From Lutimaribacter saemankumensis (lineage in GTDB: Bacteria; Pseudomonadota; Alphaproteobacteria; Rhodobacterales; Rhodobacteraceae), in the NCBI RefSeq assembly GCF_900100005.1, contig NZ_FNEB01000011.1, forward strand, positions 1 to 62,464: DNA of 62,464 nucleotides, given 5' to 3'. The notes under the pieces were generated by a model, which worked only from the letters and a program-made list of their open reading frames with translations, was not told the DNA's origin and searched no databases. Below, piece after piece: positions 8,333 to 16,958 of this stretch. The first letter of the stretch is position 1; each line of letters opens with the position of its first letter. A program made the position numbers and the translations under genes.

Positions 8333-9265
8333 TTGACCGACGATCCTTACATCGTTTTGGGGGTCGACAAGACCGCGACACAGGACGAAATCAAGAAGGC
8401 ATATCGGAAGCTGGCAAAAGCCTTGCACCCGGATTTACACCCCGATGACGCAGGCAAAAAGGCACAGTTCCAAGCAGTTTCTGCAGCTTACGATCTTTTG
8501 GGTAACGCGGAAAAGCGCCGGCGCTTTGATGCAGGTGAAATAGACGCCAGCGGACAAGAACGGCCCGAGCGCGAATACTACCATCAATATGCCGGCCAGC
8601 AAAACGGACGCCGCTATGACCCGGGCATGGGACCGGAAGACTATGCCGATGCGTCTGACTTTTTTGCCGACCTGTTCGGAGGGCGGCAACGCAACACCGG
8701 GGGCGCGCGGCAAGAATTTCATGCGCGCGGTCAGGACCTTCGCTATCACTTGGACGTGGATCTCATCGATGCCGTGCGCGGCGCCAAGCACACCGTAACC
8801 ATGCCCGATGGCAAAACCATCGCCATTTCTATCCCGGCCGGCGTCAAGGACGGCCAGACCTTGCGGCTGCGAGGCAAGGGCGCGCCCGGGTTTGGACAGG
8901 GACAGCCTGGCGATGCCCTAGTCACGATTGGCATACGACCGCATCCTGTATTCACACGCACCGGGGACGATATCGAGATCGAGGTACCAATCACACTGGA
9001 TGAAGCCGTTTTGGGGGCGAAAATCGACGTCCCGACCATTTCGGGCACCGTCTCAATGTCGATCCCCAAAGGCGCCTCGTCCGGGCGGAAACTAAGGCTC
9101 AAGGGCAAGGGGGTTTCGTGCAAGACCGGCAAGGCCGGCGATCAAATCGTGCACCTGAAGATCGTCTTGCCTGACGTGCTCGATAACAACCTCGAAGACC
9201 TTGCCCGGAAATGGCGCGATCATTCGGATTTCGATCCACGTGCAGACCTGCGGAGGAAATCATGA
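8333..9265 (+). CDS. CbpA/DnaJ-like co-chaperone (J domain plus C-terminal substrate domain)
   Basis: The J domain spans about residues 3-65 (DPYIVLGVDKTAT, KKAYRKLAKALHPDLHPD), with the HPD motif that stimulates DnaK ATPase. It is followed by a Gly/acidic linker and two beta-rich C-terminal substrate-binding domains (GQDLRYHLDVDLIDAVRG, then VTIGIRPHPVFTRTGDDI). There is no CxxCxGxG zinc finger, so it is a CbpA/class II type J protein, about 310 aa. I favour TTG 8333 as start because the J domain begins at once there. The ATG at 8219 would add 38 unlikely residues. It is coupled to cbpM (ATGA overlap) and preceded by an FNR-type box. Confidence 0.88.
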   Translation: MTDDPYIVLGVDKTATQDEIKKAYRKLAKALHPDLHPDDAGKKAQFQAVSAAYDLLGNAEKRRRFDAGEIDASGQERPEREYYHQYAGQQNGRRYDPGMGPEDYADASDFFADLFGGRQRNTGGARQEFHARGQDLRYHLDVDLIDAVRGAKHTVTMPDGKTIAISIPAGVKDGQTLRLRGKGAPGFGQGQPGDALVTIGIRPHPVFTRTGDDIEIEVPITLDEAVLGAKIDVPTISGTVSMSIPKGASSGRKLRLKGKGVSCKTGKAGDQIVHLKIVLPDVLDNNLEDLARKWRDHSDFDPRADLRRKS

Positions 9266-9618
9266 GAATGGATGAGCGTCGCGTCGTCGCCGAGGTCCAC
9301 CGACTGACCCTGAGAGAGCTGCGGCTATGGGTTGACGAAGGTTGGGTGCGCCCTGCGAAAAAAGCTGACGGGCCCGTGTTCGACGAAATCGATCTGGCCC
9401 GTATTCGCTTGTTATGCGACCTGAAAAAGGAAATGGGCCTTTCTTCAGATGCGATGCCCGTTGTCTTGGGACTAATCGATCGCCTGAACGAAACCCGGCG
9501 GCATTTGCGGCACCTAATGAATGCGCTCGAGGCGCAACCCGCGGAGGTGCGCCAAGACATCATGGCAACGTTTCGCTCTTTGAAGCATATCGAGGGGACG
9601 CTCGAGGACGATCAGTAG
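9262..9618 (+). CDS. CbpM-like chaperone modulator
   Basis: This 118-aa protein begins MRMDERRVVAEVHRLTLRELRLWVDEGWVRP, a MerR-like helical fold typical of CbpM, which binds the J domain of CbpA and restrains its co-chaperone activity. The middle part (LARIRLLCDLKKEMGL) and the C-terminal coiled helix (RLNETRRHLRHLMNALE) fit. It has a good ribosome binding site (GGAGG, 9252-9256) and its ATG overlaps the cbpA stop. The two are therefore one translationally coupled unit, as in other proteobacteria. Confidence 0.88.
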   Translation: MRMDERRVVAEVHRLTLRELRLWVDEGWVRPAKKADGPVFDEIDLARIRLLCDLKKEMGLSSDAMPVVLGLIDRLNETRRHLRHLMNALEAQPAEVRQDIMATFRSLKHIEGTLEDDQ

Positions 9619-9669
9619 TCTTTGTGCTATAATCGGGCCTCGAATGCGGGTTGTCCGAGGAGGAGAGCA

Positions 9670-9963
9670 ATGCACAATCAACTAAACGCGCACCGTCGGA
9701 TGCTGTTTCAAGCGTACCGCAGGTTTCTTGCAGCAGATCGGGCGTGGCAAACTGCACAGTCTGCCGCTCTGACATGGTTGCCGGCGGGTGTTACGGAAAA
9801 AACAGCACTGATCGGCAATCCCGGCTCGCGCATGCGGCAGCTTTATCAAAAGCGAAACCGTGCGCTCGCCCGGCTTGAACTGACCAGGGCAGAGTTCAAA
9901 AAGGCTCAGCTGCGGTTGAGTAGGCGGTCAGTCATGGTTGTGCGACTGATAGCGGCCGGATAG
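9670..9963 (+). CDS. hypothetical basic protein (97 aa)
   Basis: The ATG at 9670 is preceded by an AGGAGGAGAG-type ribosome binding site. The product is helical and rich in Arg, Leu and Ala (RRMLFQAYRRFLAADRAW, RALARLELTRAEFKKAQLRLSRR). It has no cysteines, signal peptide or obvious membrane segment. It lies 51 bases after cbpM on the same strand and is probably expressed with the chaperone pair. I do not recognise a family. Its size and charge would suit a small stress-linked accessory protein, but nothing more can be said. Confidence 0.6.
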   Translation: MHNQLNAHRRMLFQAYRRFLAADRAWQTAQSAALTWLPAGVTEKTALIGNPGSRMRQLYQKRNRALARLELTRAEFKKAQLRLSRRSVMVVRLIAAG

Positions 9964-10011
9964 GCGGAGGGTCTTTTTTCTTATCCTCCTGTGCGCCATG
10001 TTACAGCAAAG

Positions 10012-11628
10012 CTAGTCGCGTGTTCGGTATCGCGAGGACTGCACCGCAAGCACTGTCAGCAAGGGCACTGCGACCGAAATAATGCCTACGACGATCAGCA
10101 AGTATCCTAGTTCGGAGTAATCGGCCAACGAAGTCCGTACTCCCGTAGCCGGGTCAACGGCCTCACGTGTAACAAGGAAAATCTTGTTGAGGTACTTCGT
10201 ACCCAAGCTGCTGGCCGAAAGCGCCATGTTCGTGAAAGATGCCATGACGGCAAAGAACGTTGCCTTGAGATCGGGTGGCGCGTTGCGCGCGATCCAGGCC
10301 AGCATCGGCACCATCGCGATCTGCGCCAGCGGCGACTCGATCGCGGTATCCAGAATGGCGATGAACCGCGCGTCGACGACCCCACCGGTATGCGCCGCGG
10401 TCCATTCCTGGATCCCATAATAAAGACCGATATTCGGCAATGCCAGGATACCGGATGCGATCGTCAGCAGGACGATGATATAGGCGATCGACCGGTTCGC
10501 CATCATGGGGCGCAATACGATCAACCCCAGCAAGGCCAGCAGCGAGGTGATCAGCGAAAGGATCGATAGGAACCGCTCGTCGAACTCGAGCACGTCGATT
10601 TCGAACCATGTCTGCCCCGGGCCGGGCAGCGGCACAGCCCGGAACACGAAAATGATCGCTGCCGTTCCGATCAGGGCGCGCGCGGCATCGGGGCGAAGTT
10701 CCTGAAGAAGCTGACGCATCAGGAATAGGATCACGGTCATCGAAGCCACGAAAACGATCTCTTGCGCATAGACGAGATCCGACGTGCCCAACCCGATACT
10801 CAGGACGACGAAGGCCAGGCCACCCCCCAGGATTTGCCAGTTGACGTGCGTTACCGCGTCCGGGCGCCTTTGGGCCAACCCCTGTTCGGCGCGGCGATGC
10901 TGCACGATCATGTGCAGCACCACGCCACTGACCGAAATCACGGGGATGGCCAATGCGATCAGATAGACACGGCCATACAGATCAAGTCGCGCGTCTTGCG
11001 GCAGATCTTCTGCCCCAGAAAACATCCAGATATTCACGGCGGCTACTGCGACAAGGCCCGATATGATAGCAACGCGGCCCAGCGTCTGCATCGTCGTATG
11101 CATGGCGCGCGCCTGCCCCTCGTCGAAAGGTTGGCCCGCTTCGTTATGGGCGGGCACGGCTTCGACCGTCATGGCATCGGCGACGACGTCCTGGATTGCA
11201 TAGCCCGCCGGCGCAAGCAGAACGGCGATGACATACCAGTCGCTGAGCGGCAGCAACGCACGCATTTCATCCGGCCGCGAAACAAGGCCGTACATGGTCA
11301 GCAGCGACAGCGTTATCAAACCCGCGCCGAAAAGGATAAGCAGCGCTTTCCACCGCCAGAATATGTCAACCAAATGCCCCATCGGCATCTTCAACACCCA
11401 TGGCAGCCCGGCCCAGAATGCCAGTCCGGCTACGAATTCCGCCGAAAGCGAAAGGTACTCCTTGAGAAAGAACGCCCCCACGACCGAGGTCAGACTGGAT
11501 ACGCCAGCCGCGAAATAAACCATCAGAGGCGGCAGGTAAGACCAGCGCATCTGCTGCGCCAGGTCTACAAAGACGCGGTAAAAAGCACCTTTGTGTTCTG
11601 AACTTCTGTCATCTTCTTGTGATGGCAT
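10012..11628 (-). CDS. multi-spanning MFS-type transporter (BT1/folate-biopterin transporter-like)
   Basis: A 538-aa integral membrane protein with at least twelve hydrophobic segments. The N-terminal part contains GLPWVLKMPMGHLVDIFWRWKALL, a cytoplasmic-loop signature reminiscent of the BT1 (folate-biopterin transporter) branch of the major facilitator superfamily, with LLAPAGYAIQDVVADAMTVE following. The long central loop (HRRAEQGLAQRRPDAV) is cytoplasmic. The substrate is unknown. It lies 231 bases downstream of the hydrogenase gene on the same strand and may share its transcript. The family call rests on pattern memory and is less certain than the transporter call. Confidence 0.75.
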   Translation of the reverse strand: MPSQEDDRSSEHKGAFYRVFVDLAQQMRWSYLPPLMVYFAAGVSSLTSVVGAFFLKEYLSLSAEFVAGLAFWAGLPWVLKMPMGHLVDIFWRWKALLILFGAGLITLSLLTMYGLVSRPDEMRALLPLSDWYVIAVLLAPAGYAIQDVVADAMTVEAVPAHNEAGQPFDEGQARAMHTTMQTLGRVAIISGLVAVAAVNIWMFSGAEDLPQDARLDLYGRVYLIALAIPVISVSGVVLHMIVQHRRAEQGLAQRRPDAVTHVNWQILGGGLAFVVLSIGLGTSDLVYAQEIVFVASMTVILFLMRQLLQELRPDAARALIGTAAIIFVFRAVPLPGPGQTWFEIDVLEFDERFLSILSLITSLLALLGLIVLRPMMANRSIAYIIVLLTIASGILALPNIGLYYGIQEWTAAHTGGVVDARFIAILDTAIESPLAQIAMVPMLAWIARNAPPDLKATFFAVMASFTNMALSASSLGTKYLNKIFLVTREAVDPATGVRTSLADYSELGYLLIVVGIISVAVPLLTVLAVQSSRYRTRD

Positions 11629-11859
11629 TAGGTTTTACCCATGCGAGGCTTGTTTGTGTGCGGGAACGAGCTTCTCAAGAGTTCTGATCCCATACCCGCA
11701 GTTTTCAGACGACATAGGTCCGCAAGGATAATTGAAAAAAGGATCGAGTGATCAAGCATCGGTGACGCCATTCGAAAGTAAAAAAATCCTTCAACAACCA
11801 AGCGTAGCCATTTGGGGCGACGAGTTATAGCCATCTATCCATGGCGGCCCGCACCACGG

Positions 11860-13932
11860 TCAAAGCACAGTGCGCGAAAGCCGCTTGAACCGCAGGCCTG
11901 AATATTCCCTGCCGTGATGGATGCACGTTTCCATTTCGAAGCGACAGCGGATACCATCAGGCGTAACAACGATAGGGTCATCTTCATCCGCACAGGGTTC
12001 GATCCTGTGGCGAACAAATTTCTCCCCATACTGTCTGGGCGGAAGCCGGCCGTCTATAAATGCCTGAATTCCAGTGGCGCCCCTTATGTCTCCGAACTCG
12101 GAGGCCGTCGACCAGAGACCGTCGGGGTGAAACAGGCGAGCGGCTGCCGTACCATCGCGACGATCCACGCAATCAAGAAATCGCATCAGAAGAGACCTTG
12201 GCGAATTCCGCGCGGCATGCGTTGTGTGGAGTAAGTTATGCGCCGCGGGCGAATTCGGCGCGCCCAACTCGGAAGCATACAAGGCTTGCACATCCTTGTT
12301 CTGGTAGGACCGGCGGCGCGGCGATTGTACATCAATCTCGTAGATCGCCCTCGCCCGTTTTTTCAGGATGTCCGGGTCATCAGACTTTGGTTCACCGCCT
12401 CCGCCAAGGCAGCCGCCGACACATGCCATGACCTCAATGGCGATATACTCGTCTCTCCAGCTTTCGTCCTCGAACATCCGCTGGGCAGCCGCAATGCCGT
12501 TGCACACGGCGACGGTGCCTATATTGGGAATTGTCGCGGTTTTTACGCCAGCACGGACGCCGCGCAACTCGTTCCATTCCAACGGCGCCGCATCGTCCTG
12601 GCCCTTGAGGTGCAAGACTGTCCGCAACATGGCTTCCATCACACCACCGGAAGCACCGAATATCTGCGCCGCGCCGGTACTCTCGCCCAATGGGCTGTCG
12701 AATTGGCCATCTTCGGCAAGAGCACCAAAGGCAATCCCACGGGATCGGATCATTCTGGCCAATTCCCGCGTGGTGAGCGCAATGTCCACGTCGCCTGACA
12801 TGCCTGGCCTCAGGGCTTCATCTTTCTTGGCAGTGCACGGCATGATGCTGACCACGTAGGGTTCCGTCTTGCCAGAGGCAAACTCAGGTCCGAGGGATCG
12901 CGCAAAAGCGCCCCGCTTTGCGATTACGCCGTGCATTTGCTGGGGCGACTTGGTCGTGCTCAGATGCGACAGTAGGTCGGGCCTGTTCAACTCCAGCCAA
13001 TTCACCCAACCCGGGCAGCAGGAAGTGAACAACGGCAGTCTTTCCCCGGCTTCAATCCGAGCCAGTAGTTCGGCACTCTCTTCCATGATCGTTAGATCGG
13101 CGGCAAAATTTGTATCGAACACAAAGTCAAAACCAAGCTGTCTCAGCGCATTGATCAACCGCCCCGTGCTTACGGTCCCCGGCTTCAAGCCGAACTCTTC
13201 GCTGATGGCTATACGGGTCGCCGGCGCGACTTGGACAACAGACACATTTCGGTGCGAGTCCAACTTGTGCAGCACTTCGTGCCAGTGCGGCGTTTCGATC
13301 AACGCTCCCACCGGACAGACAAGCGAGCATTGGCCGCAGGAAATGCATTTAGTTTCTGCAAGCGGCTGATCGAACACTGTGACAGGACGACGGTCGAACC
13401 CACGATCACCAAAACCAATTACGTATTGCTGTTGCACGGTCTCTCCGCAGACATCCGCACACAGTCCGCACTCGATGCATTTTGATAGGTCGCGCCAGAT
13501 ACTGGGAGAGGTATGGTCGCTGGGGTACCGATCAGATGAGGCGGCCTCACCTGCGGGAACCTTTGGCCAGCGCTCCTCCCATTGGTTTTCGTGAACAAGG
13601 CGCTGCAGCTGGCAAGCCCCATTCACCTCACAACGCATGCAGTCATTCGGATGGCGCGCGAGCAACCATTCAGCGTCAGCTTGCCGAAAAGAACGCAGAG
13701 CTTCGGTGTCTGTGTTCACCACATCACCGTCTTTTGCCGGTGTTCTGCAGGCTGGCTGGGGGGTGTCGTGTCCCTCAACCTCGACAAGGCACATACGGCA
13801 AACGGCATGAGCTGGAAGACCCGGATGATAACAAAGCGTGGGCACATGAACGCCCACCGCTTTGGCCGCGTCCAAGATACTCGTACCTTCATCAACTTGG
13901 ACACGCCGTCCGTTGATTGAAATCTGGATCAT
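11860..13932 (-). CDS. [FeFe]-hydrogenase catalytic protein with C-terminal SnoaL/NTF2-like domain
   Basis: Predicted H2-evolving or H2-oxidising enzyme, 690 aa from ATG 13932 (GGAGG ribosome binding site). Domains in order: plant-type [2Fe-2S] ferredoxin (C34, C45, C48, C62); His/Cys [4Fe-4S] site (H94, C98, C101, C107); two [4Fe-4S] ferredoxin clusters (C152/155/158/162 and C196/199/202/206). The H-cluster domain follows with all three signatures: TSCCPGW (C305 proton-relay, C306), MPCTAKKDE (C366) and EVMACVGGCLGGGG (C504, C508). A small-subunit-like segment follows to about 565. Unusually, about 105 further residues (585-690, LLMRFLDCVDRRDGTAAARLF...) look like a SnoaL/NTF2-like fold. No HydE, HydF or HydG maturase is in the window. 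An exact FNR box lies 201 bases upstream. Confidence 0.92.
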   Translation of the reverse strand: MIQISINGRRVQVDEGTSILDAAKAVGVHVPTLCYHPGLPAHAVCRMCLVEVEGHDTPQPACRTPAKDGDVVNTDTEALRSFRQADAEWLLARHPNDCMRCEVNGACQLQRLVHENQWEERWPKVPAGEAASSDRYPSDHTSPSIWRDLSKCIECGLCADVCGETVQQQYVIGFGDRGFDRRPVTVFDQPLAETKCISCGQCSLVCPVGALIETPHWHEVLHKLDSHRNVSVVQVAPATRIAISEEFGLKPGTVSTGRLINALRQLGFDFVFDTNFAADLTIMEESAELLARIEAGERLPLFTSCCPGWVNWLELNRPDLLSHLSTTKSPQQMHGVIAKRGAFARSLGPEFASGKTEPYVVSIMPCTAKKDEALRPGMSGDVDIALTTRELARMIRSRGIAFGALAEDGQFDSPLGESTGAAQIFGASGGVMEAMLRTVLHLKGQDDAAPLEWNELRGVRAGVKTATIPNIGTVAVCNGIAAAQRMFEDESWRDEYIAIEVMACVGGCLGGGGEPKSDDPDILKKRARAIYEIDVQSPRRRSYQNKDVQALYASELGAPNSPAAHNLLHTTHAARNSPRSLLMRFLDCVDRRDGTAAARLFHPDGLWSTASEFGDIRGATGIQAFIDGRLPPRQYGEKFVRHRIEPCADEDDPIVVTPDGIRCRFEMETCIHHGREYSGLRFKRLSRTVL

Positions 13933-14132
13933 GAGGATAACCTCCGTGTTCCTATGCCGAAGTTGCGAGATTTGGACGGGGTAAGCGAATTTTCTTGGGC
14001 GTTTCGATTCACAAGTTCCAATATGATATCCTCCGCTAAGAAGGGCTCCGCTCCAAGAAAGGCAATGCAACAGCCGTCCTCAGAAAGGCTGTCTCTCCGG
14101 AATGATGAGACCCGCACAAAGCTTTCTTAGCC

Positions 14133-14146
14133 TTGATACGCATCAA
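14133..14146. promoter_or_regulatory. perfect FNR/FnrL box upstream of the hydrogenase gene
   Basis: TTGATACGCATCAA is an exact TTGAT-N4-ATCAA palindrome, 201 bases before the hydrogenase ATG. It is the strongest evidence that this gene is switched on under oxygen limitation. The rest of 13933-14262 shows no other gene I can support. Confidence 0.75.
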
Positions 14147-14262
14147 GGTAATTCTGACGTCCGGCTGGTAACCGAACAAAGTAAGAGGGCTGTGGCCTGT
14201 TTCCGCGGAACCGAACGAAAACCATGCGGCGGCGGCAGCTTCTAGGAAATTGAACCAGAAAG

Positions 14263-14636
14263 GATATTGTCAGATTAATTCAGGCTCTTCTCTGCCAGGA
14301 CAGTAGGGCTGCCCCTTATGCAGCGCAGGGACCACGCCACTCGGCCAGAGCAACGGTTCAGTTCTGCTTGAAGTGATCTCGGCTTGAGAGGCTGCAATCC
14401 TGGTTGAAGTGGTTGAAGACGGAAGAGTGGACGGCGACGAATTTCCGCAAACTTCGCATTCGCCGAAACCGCTGCATCGCCCTTTCTCGTCGTCGAAATG
14501 GCAGATGCGAGTTCTCAACCCTGTTGTTCAACCAACGCCCACAGGCTTGACGGTCTTCGCAGCCCATGTCTCGAAGCGCGGCCTTGTATGAAGCCAGCCC
14601 CCTGCCCGCCTCAAGACAAGTTAATCTGACAATGCC
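14263..14636. mobile_element. 374-bp internally deleted IS6-family derivative (M2)
   Basis: It contains the left end (GATATTGTCAGATTAATTCAG) and about 325 bases covering the transposase C-terminal region (minus strand, readable as CKAALRDMGCEDRQ-type through NRVENSHLPFRRRERAMQRF). This is joined at about 14595 (tatgaagcCAGCCCCC) to the right terminus ending TCTGACAATGCC. Transposase residues 1-145 are missing, so it is non-autonomous. Its two ends share the 13-base match ATTGTCAGATTAA in inverted orientation, better than in the full copies. The left 70 bases are nearly identical to M1 at 2908, in the same orientation. Confidence 0.8.
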
Positions 14637-14662
14637 AGGCCCGATGTGCAGGGCGCGCGCCC

Positions 14663-15850
14663 TCAGGCACGAATGCTGCGCCACAGGAGAGCCAGAAAAC
14701 CGGCCTTCGCGAGCGCCAGTGCCGAGAGGATCCACAGCGTTGCCTGAGGCCCGGATCCGGCGATGACCCATACTCCAAGGACGGGCGCGGCGGCCTGCGC
14801 GATGAGCGACGGGCGAGCGAGACTTCCCATGAGAGCGGGATAGCGTTCGGCGCCGAACACAGCGAGCGGGAGCGCGCCCCTCGCGATCGAGAACAGGCCG
14901 TTGCCACCTCCGTAGAGCACCAGCGCCACTCCCGCGACACCATAGTCTGCCGCCAGGAGCAGAATTCCGGCCGCGATGGCGAAGGTCGAGATGGCGAGTG
15001 TCCAGATCGGGTGGTGTCGTCCACGGCCCGCCATTTCCAGAACACGAGCCCCGACCTGAGCCGGACCGATGAGCGTGCCCAGAGCGACAGCGGCAGACAG
15101 GGTCAGGCCCTGCGCCTGCAGAAAGGTGAAGAGCCATGTCGAGACATTGACGACGATGAGCCCGTTCAGGACGAGCATTGCCGCCATCAGTCCAAAGACG
15201 ATCGCCTCCCGCCCCGCGAGCCGCGGCACGTCCGGCTCATCGAACGACCGCCTTTCGACACGACCCGGAGGGGCAGGAACGGCCCACAGAACCAGCGGCA
15301 TGGTCCCGAAGAGGTGGATGACGGCATAGGCCGCGGCGACACCCCGCCAGCCCCAGGCATCGAGCATGAGCGTGGAAAGCGGCCAGCAGACCGTGCTCGC
15401 GAAGCCGCCCCAGAGCGTGAGCGCGGTGATCGCGCCGCGCGCCTCCCGGCCGTAAAGGCGCCCCAGAGAAGCGAAGGCCGGATCGTAAAGGCCCGCCGCC
15501 ATTCCAAGACCCAGCAGCAGCCACCCTGTCCAGAAAACCCAAAGATGTGTCGCGCCCGCGATGACCAGCAGGCCGGCCGCGATCAGCGCGCACCCAGCGG
15601 CGAGAACAGGCCGCCCGCCATGACCCGCAATCGCCCTCCCGACGAGCGGCGAAACGAGGCCGGCGACCAGCAATCCCACTGACAGCGCGCCGGTGATCGA
15701 GCCTAGGCTCCACCCCGTATCCCTCGCAATGGGCGCGGCGAGGACCGTCATGAGGTAGTATGTGCTGCCCCATGTGAAGATCATCACCACGCCGAGGGCG
15801 GAGATGACCGGCCACCGTCGCGCCTGTCCGGTCATCGCCGGATCTGTCAT
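14663..15850 (-). CDS. MFS efflux transporter, probable arsenical/metalloid exporter
   Basis: A 395-aa major facilitator protein with about twelve hydrophobic segments. It starts MTDPAMTGQARRWPVISALGVVMIFTWGSTYY, and the motif A-like region around residues 65-85 contains LVSPLVGRAIAGHGGRPVL. The C-terminal half begins after the loop RRSFDEPDVPRLAGREA. It is the third gene of an ArsR-permease-MFS operon, starting 5 bases from the permease stop. Context therefore suggests export of an inorganic or organic arsenical or a related toxic compound (an ArsK/ArsJ-like role). No glyceraldehyde-3-phosphate dehydrogenase gene, the usual ArsJ partner, is adjacent. IS derivative M2 ends 27 bases downstream. 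Confidence 0.75.
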   Translation of the reverse strand: MTDPAMTGQARRWPVISALGVVMIFTWGSTYYLMTVLAAPIARDTGWSLGSITGALSVGLLVAGLVSPLVGRAIAGHGGRPVLAAGCALIAAGLLVIAGATHLWVFWTGWLLLGLGMAAGLYDPAFASLGRLYGREARGAITALTLWGGFASTVCWPLSTLMLDAWGWRGVAAAYAVIHLFGTMPLVLWAVPAPPGRVERRSFDEPDVPRLAGREAIVFGLMAAMLVLNGLIVVNVSTWLFTFLQAQGLTLSAAVALGTLIGPAQVGARVLEMAGRGRHHPIWTLAISTFAIAAGILLLAADYGVAGVALVLYGGGNGLFSIARGALPLAVFGAERYPALMGSLARPSLIAQAAAPVLGVWVIAGSGPQATLWILSALALAKAGFLALLWRSIRA

Positions 15851-15854
15851 GGCA

Positions 15855-16904
15855 TCACAGCATCTGCCAGAACTGGAACAGAAGCCCCGACGCGAAGGCG
15901 CCGGTCAACGAAAGTGCAAGATAGAGCAGGAAGACGGGCGGACGGGCCAGCGCCCAGACCGCCATCGCGGCGGGGATCGAGGTCACGCCACCGGCCACGA
16001 GGAAGGCCATTCCGGCCCCGGGCGCCATGCCCTGTTCGATCAGACCGCCGACCAGCGGAAGGGCAGCGTAGCCGTTCAGATAGGCGGGCACCCCGACCAG
16101 CGTCGCGGTAACGATGGGCAACAGGCCCTCACCGCCCAGCGTCGCGGTCACGGTCTCCGCCGGGATCCAGGCGAGCATCAGGCTTTCGAGGATGAAGGCC
16201 AGCGTCAGCCACTTGGCGAGGAACAGAGTCGTGCTCAGCGCCGTCTTGCCGAATTTCGCCCGGCGGTCGGCCTCCGCCCAGAACCGCCAGACGACCGCCT
16301 TCGGCGCACGGATCTTTGAGCCACCGCAGCCGCCGTTTCCGATCCCTTCCCGCAGCGGATCGGCGAACGCCCCGCCTTTCATCATGAGATGCACCACGGT
16401 GCCGCCGAACAGCCCGAGCCCGATCGCAGCGAAGGTCTTGGCCACCGCGAATTCGAGGTCGAGCACACCCGCCGTCAGAACGAACATGGACGGATCCATG
16501 ATCGGCGACGCCAGCCAGAAGGCCATCACCGCCGAGAGCGGCACCCCCATCGCCAGCAGCGCCGCGATCAGCGGGATCACCCCGCAAGAGCAGAACGGGG
16601 AGATGCCCCCCGCAAGCGCACCAAGCCCGATCATCAGGAGCGGCGCGCCGGTGAACGCCTTGGCTATCAGGTTGTCGGCGCCGGTCGCGTTCGCCCAGGC
16701 GGCAATGGCGATCGACAGGATCAGGAATGGCGCAGTGCCCAAGAGCGCATTGCCGGCGAAGAGCGCGCTGTCTACGGCCTGCGGCGTGTCGAACACCGCC
16801 AGCGCTGCAAGGATAGCGGCGGAGGCGAGCCAGACCCGCTGGTCTTGCCACAGGTTGCGCAACGTGGACCGGAGGCCGGGCGCCGCAAGGGTCGTGTCAG
16901 TCAT
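15855..16904 (-). CDS. ArsP/UPF0718-type membrane permease
   Basis: A 349-aa permease with eight to ten hydrophobic segments and the signature GGISPFCSCGVIPL (C105, C107) near the start of the core; the same Gly-Ser-Pro architecture recurs later (LVGVPAYLNGYAALPL). A glycine/cysteine-rich loop (GNGGCGGS, about residue 200) lies in the middle cytoplasmic segment. Family members such as ArsP export trivalent organoarsenicals, using paired cysteines. The start is ATG 16904 because GGAG precedes it at the right distance; the TTG at 16940 has no such site. It lies between arsR and an MFS gene in one operon. Confidence 0.8.
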   Translation of the reverse strand: MTDTTLAAPGLRSTLRNLWQDQRVWLASAAILAALAVFDTPQAVDSALFAGNALLGTAPFLILSIAIAAWANATGADNLIAKAFTGAPLLMIGLGALAGGISPFCSCGVIPLIAALLAMGVPLSAVMAFWLASPIMDPSMFVLTAGVLDLEFAVAKTFAAIGLGLFGGTVVHLMMKGGAFADPLREGIGNGGCGGSKIRAPKAVVWRFWAEADRRAKFGKTALSTTLFLAKWLTLAFILESLMLAWIPAETVTATLGGEGLLPIVTATLVGVPAYLNGYAALPLVGGLIEQGMAPGAGMAFLVAGGVTSIPAAMAVWALARPPVFLLYLALSLTGAFASGLLFQFWQML

Positions 16905-16958
16905 CACCAAATCTCCGGAATTGCAGTTGTTTCTGGCCAATAAAAAGGCACGCGCGTC

